In this document: one piece after another, positions 63,987-64,000 of the stretch
How the letters are laid out: each line of letters opens with the position of its first letter
Position numbering within the stretch: position 1 is the stretch's first letter
NCBI RefSeq assembly: GCF_003114855.1
Contig: NZ_BFBB01000004.1
Location: forward strand, 124,001-188,000
Source of the DNA: Leptospira ryugenii
Lineage (GTDB): Bacteria; Spirochaetota; Leptospiria; Leptospirales; Leptospiraceae
Length of the DNA stretch: 64,000 nt
Direction of reading: 5' to 3'
Notes under the pieces: model-generated
Seen by the model: only the letters and a program-made list of their open reading frames with translations
Databases searched by the model: none
Told to the model about the DNA's origin: nothing
Made by a program: the position numbers and the translations under genes

Positions 63987-64000
63987 CTTATAAAATCGTT

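Overview
The window is about 64 kb of chromosome from a spirochaete of the genus Leptospira, most likely an environmental (saprophyte-like) species. The case rests on base composition of roughly 40% GC by eye, many lipoproteins with loose spirochaetal lipoboxes (C preceded by residues such as IH, YQ or TQ), a DUF1574 protein beside an MBOAT acyltransferase, and frequent GTG/TTG starts with 1-20 bp gene overlaps. The genus is inferred from gene content and could not be checked by a search. Nothing looks recently mobile: I saw no insertion sequence, prophage, integrase, CRISPR array or rRNA gene.

Layout. 1-2531: fibronectin-like/IPT surface or periplasmic proteins. 2538-5626 (-): NYN-domain protein, MBOAT O-acyltransferase and DUF1574/SGNH partner. 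5682-7875 (+): a reductase/FAD-oxidase pair resembling DprE2/DprE1. 7872-13665 (-): a tightly overlapping six-gene run (zinc ribbon, TPR protein, rsmD, pbpC, a SpoIIE phosphatase, LptF/G permease). 13736-17065 (+): TPR membrane protein, lipoprotein, sufE, serine-hydrolase lipoprotein and a small Cys-rich protein. 17069-20157 (-): htrA-type protease, ruvB and a TonB-C protein. 20289-21216: DJ-1/PfpI protein and a STAS protein. 21250-28017 (-): glmM, glmS and an alternative-type GlmU, making UDP-GlcNAc, followed by an alpha/beta hydrolase and an MCC-type carboxyltransferase. 28122-28580 (-): tRNA-Val, terminator and rpsT. 28702-32323 (+): three unrecognised genes and a thiolase-like protein that lacks its catalytic residues.

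32329-39949 (-): a Gld-type ABC export cluster running into mpl and pheS. 39980-41891 (+): PAS histidine kinase and response regulator. 41888-42892 (-): adenosine-kinase-like PfkB protein. 42995-46406 (+): a cobalamin riboswitch, a BtuB-like receptor and a beta-propeller lipoprotein. 46444-50555 (+): gpmI, a double serine-hydrolase-fold lipoprotein and a STAS protein. 50552-52948 (-): a large sensor phosphatase with TPRs. 53041-56069 (+): a poly-gamma-glutamate locus (pgsB, pgsC, pgsW-like) and a small membrane protein. 56117-59356: a lipoprotein, a TPR/coiled-coil protein and a nucleotidyltransferase. 59463-64000: a FecA-like receptor with a Fur-box-like site at its start codon, a YdeI-like protein, a saccharopine-dehydrogenase-like reductase and an unidentified protein at the window edge.

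Envelope construction dominates. UDP-GlcNAc synthesis, PBP1C, Mpl, Lpt export, O-acylation, a possible decaprenyl-phosphate-sugar epimerase pair and poly-gamma-glutamate synthesis sit among two SpoIIE phosphatases and two STAS proteins, which suggests partner-switching control. The most unusual items are the riboswitch-BtuB-propeller unit, the thiolase/OB-fold pseudoenzyme behind three unknown genes, the poly-gamma-glutamate locus without pgsA, and the fused inactive/active serine-hydrolase pair.
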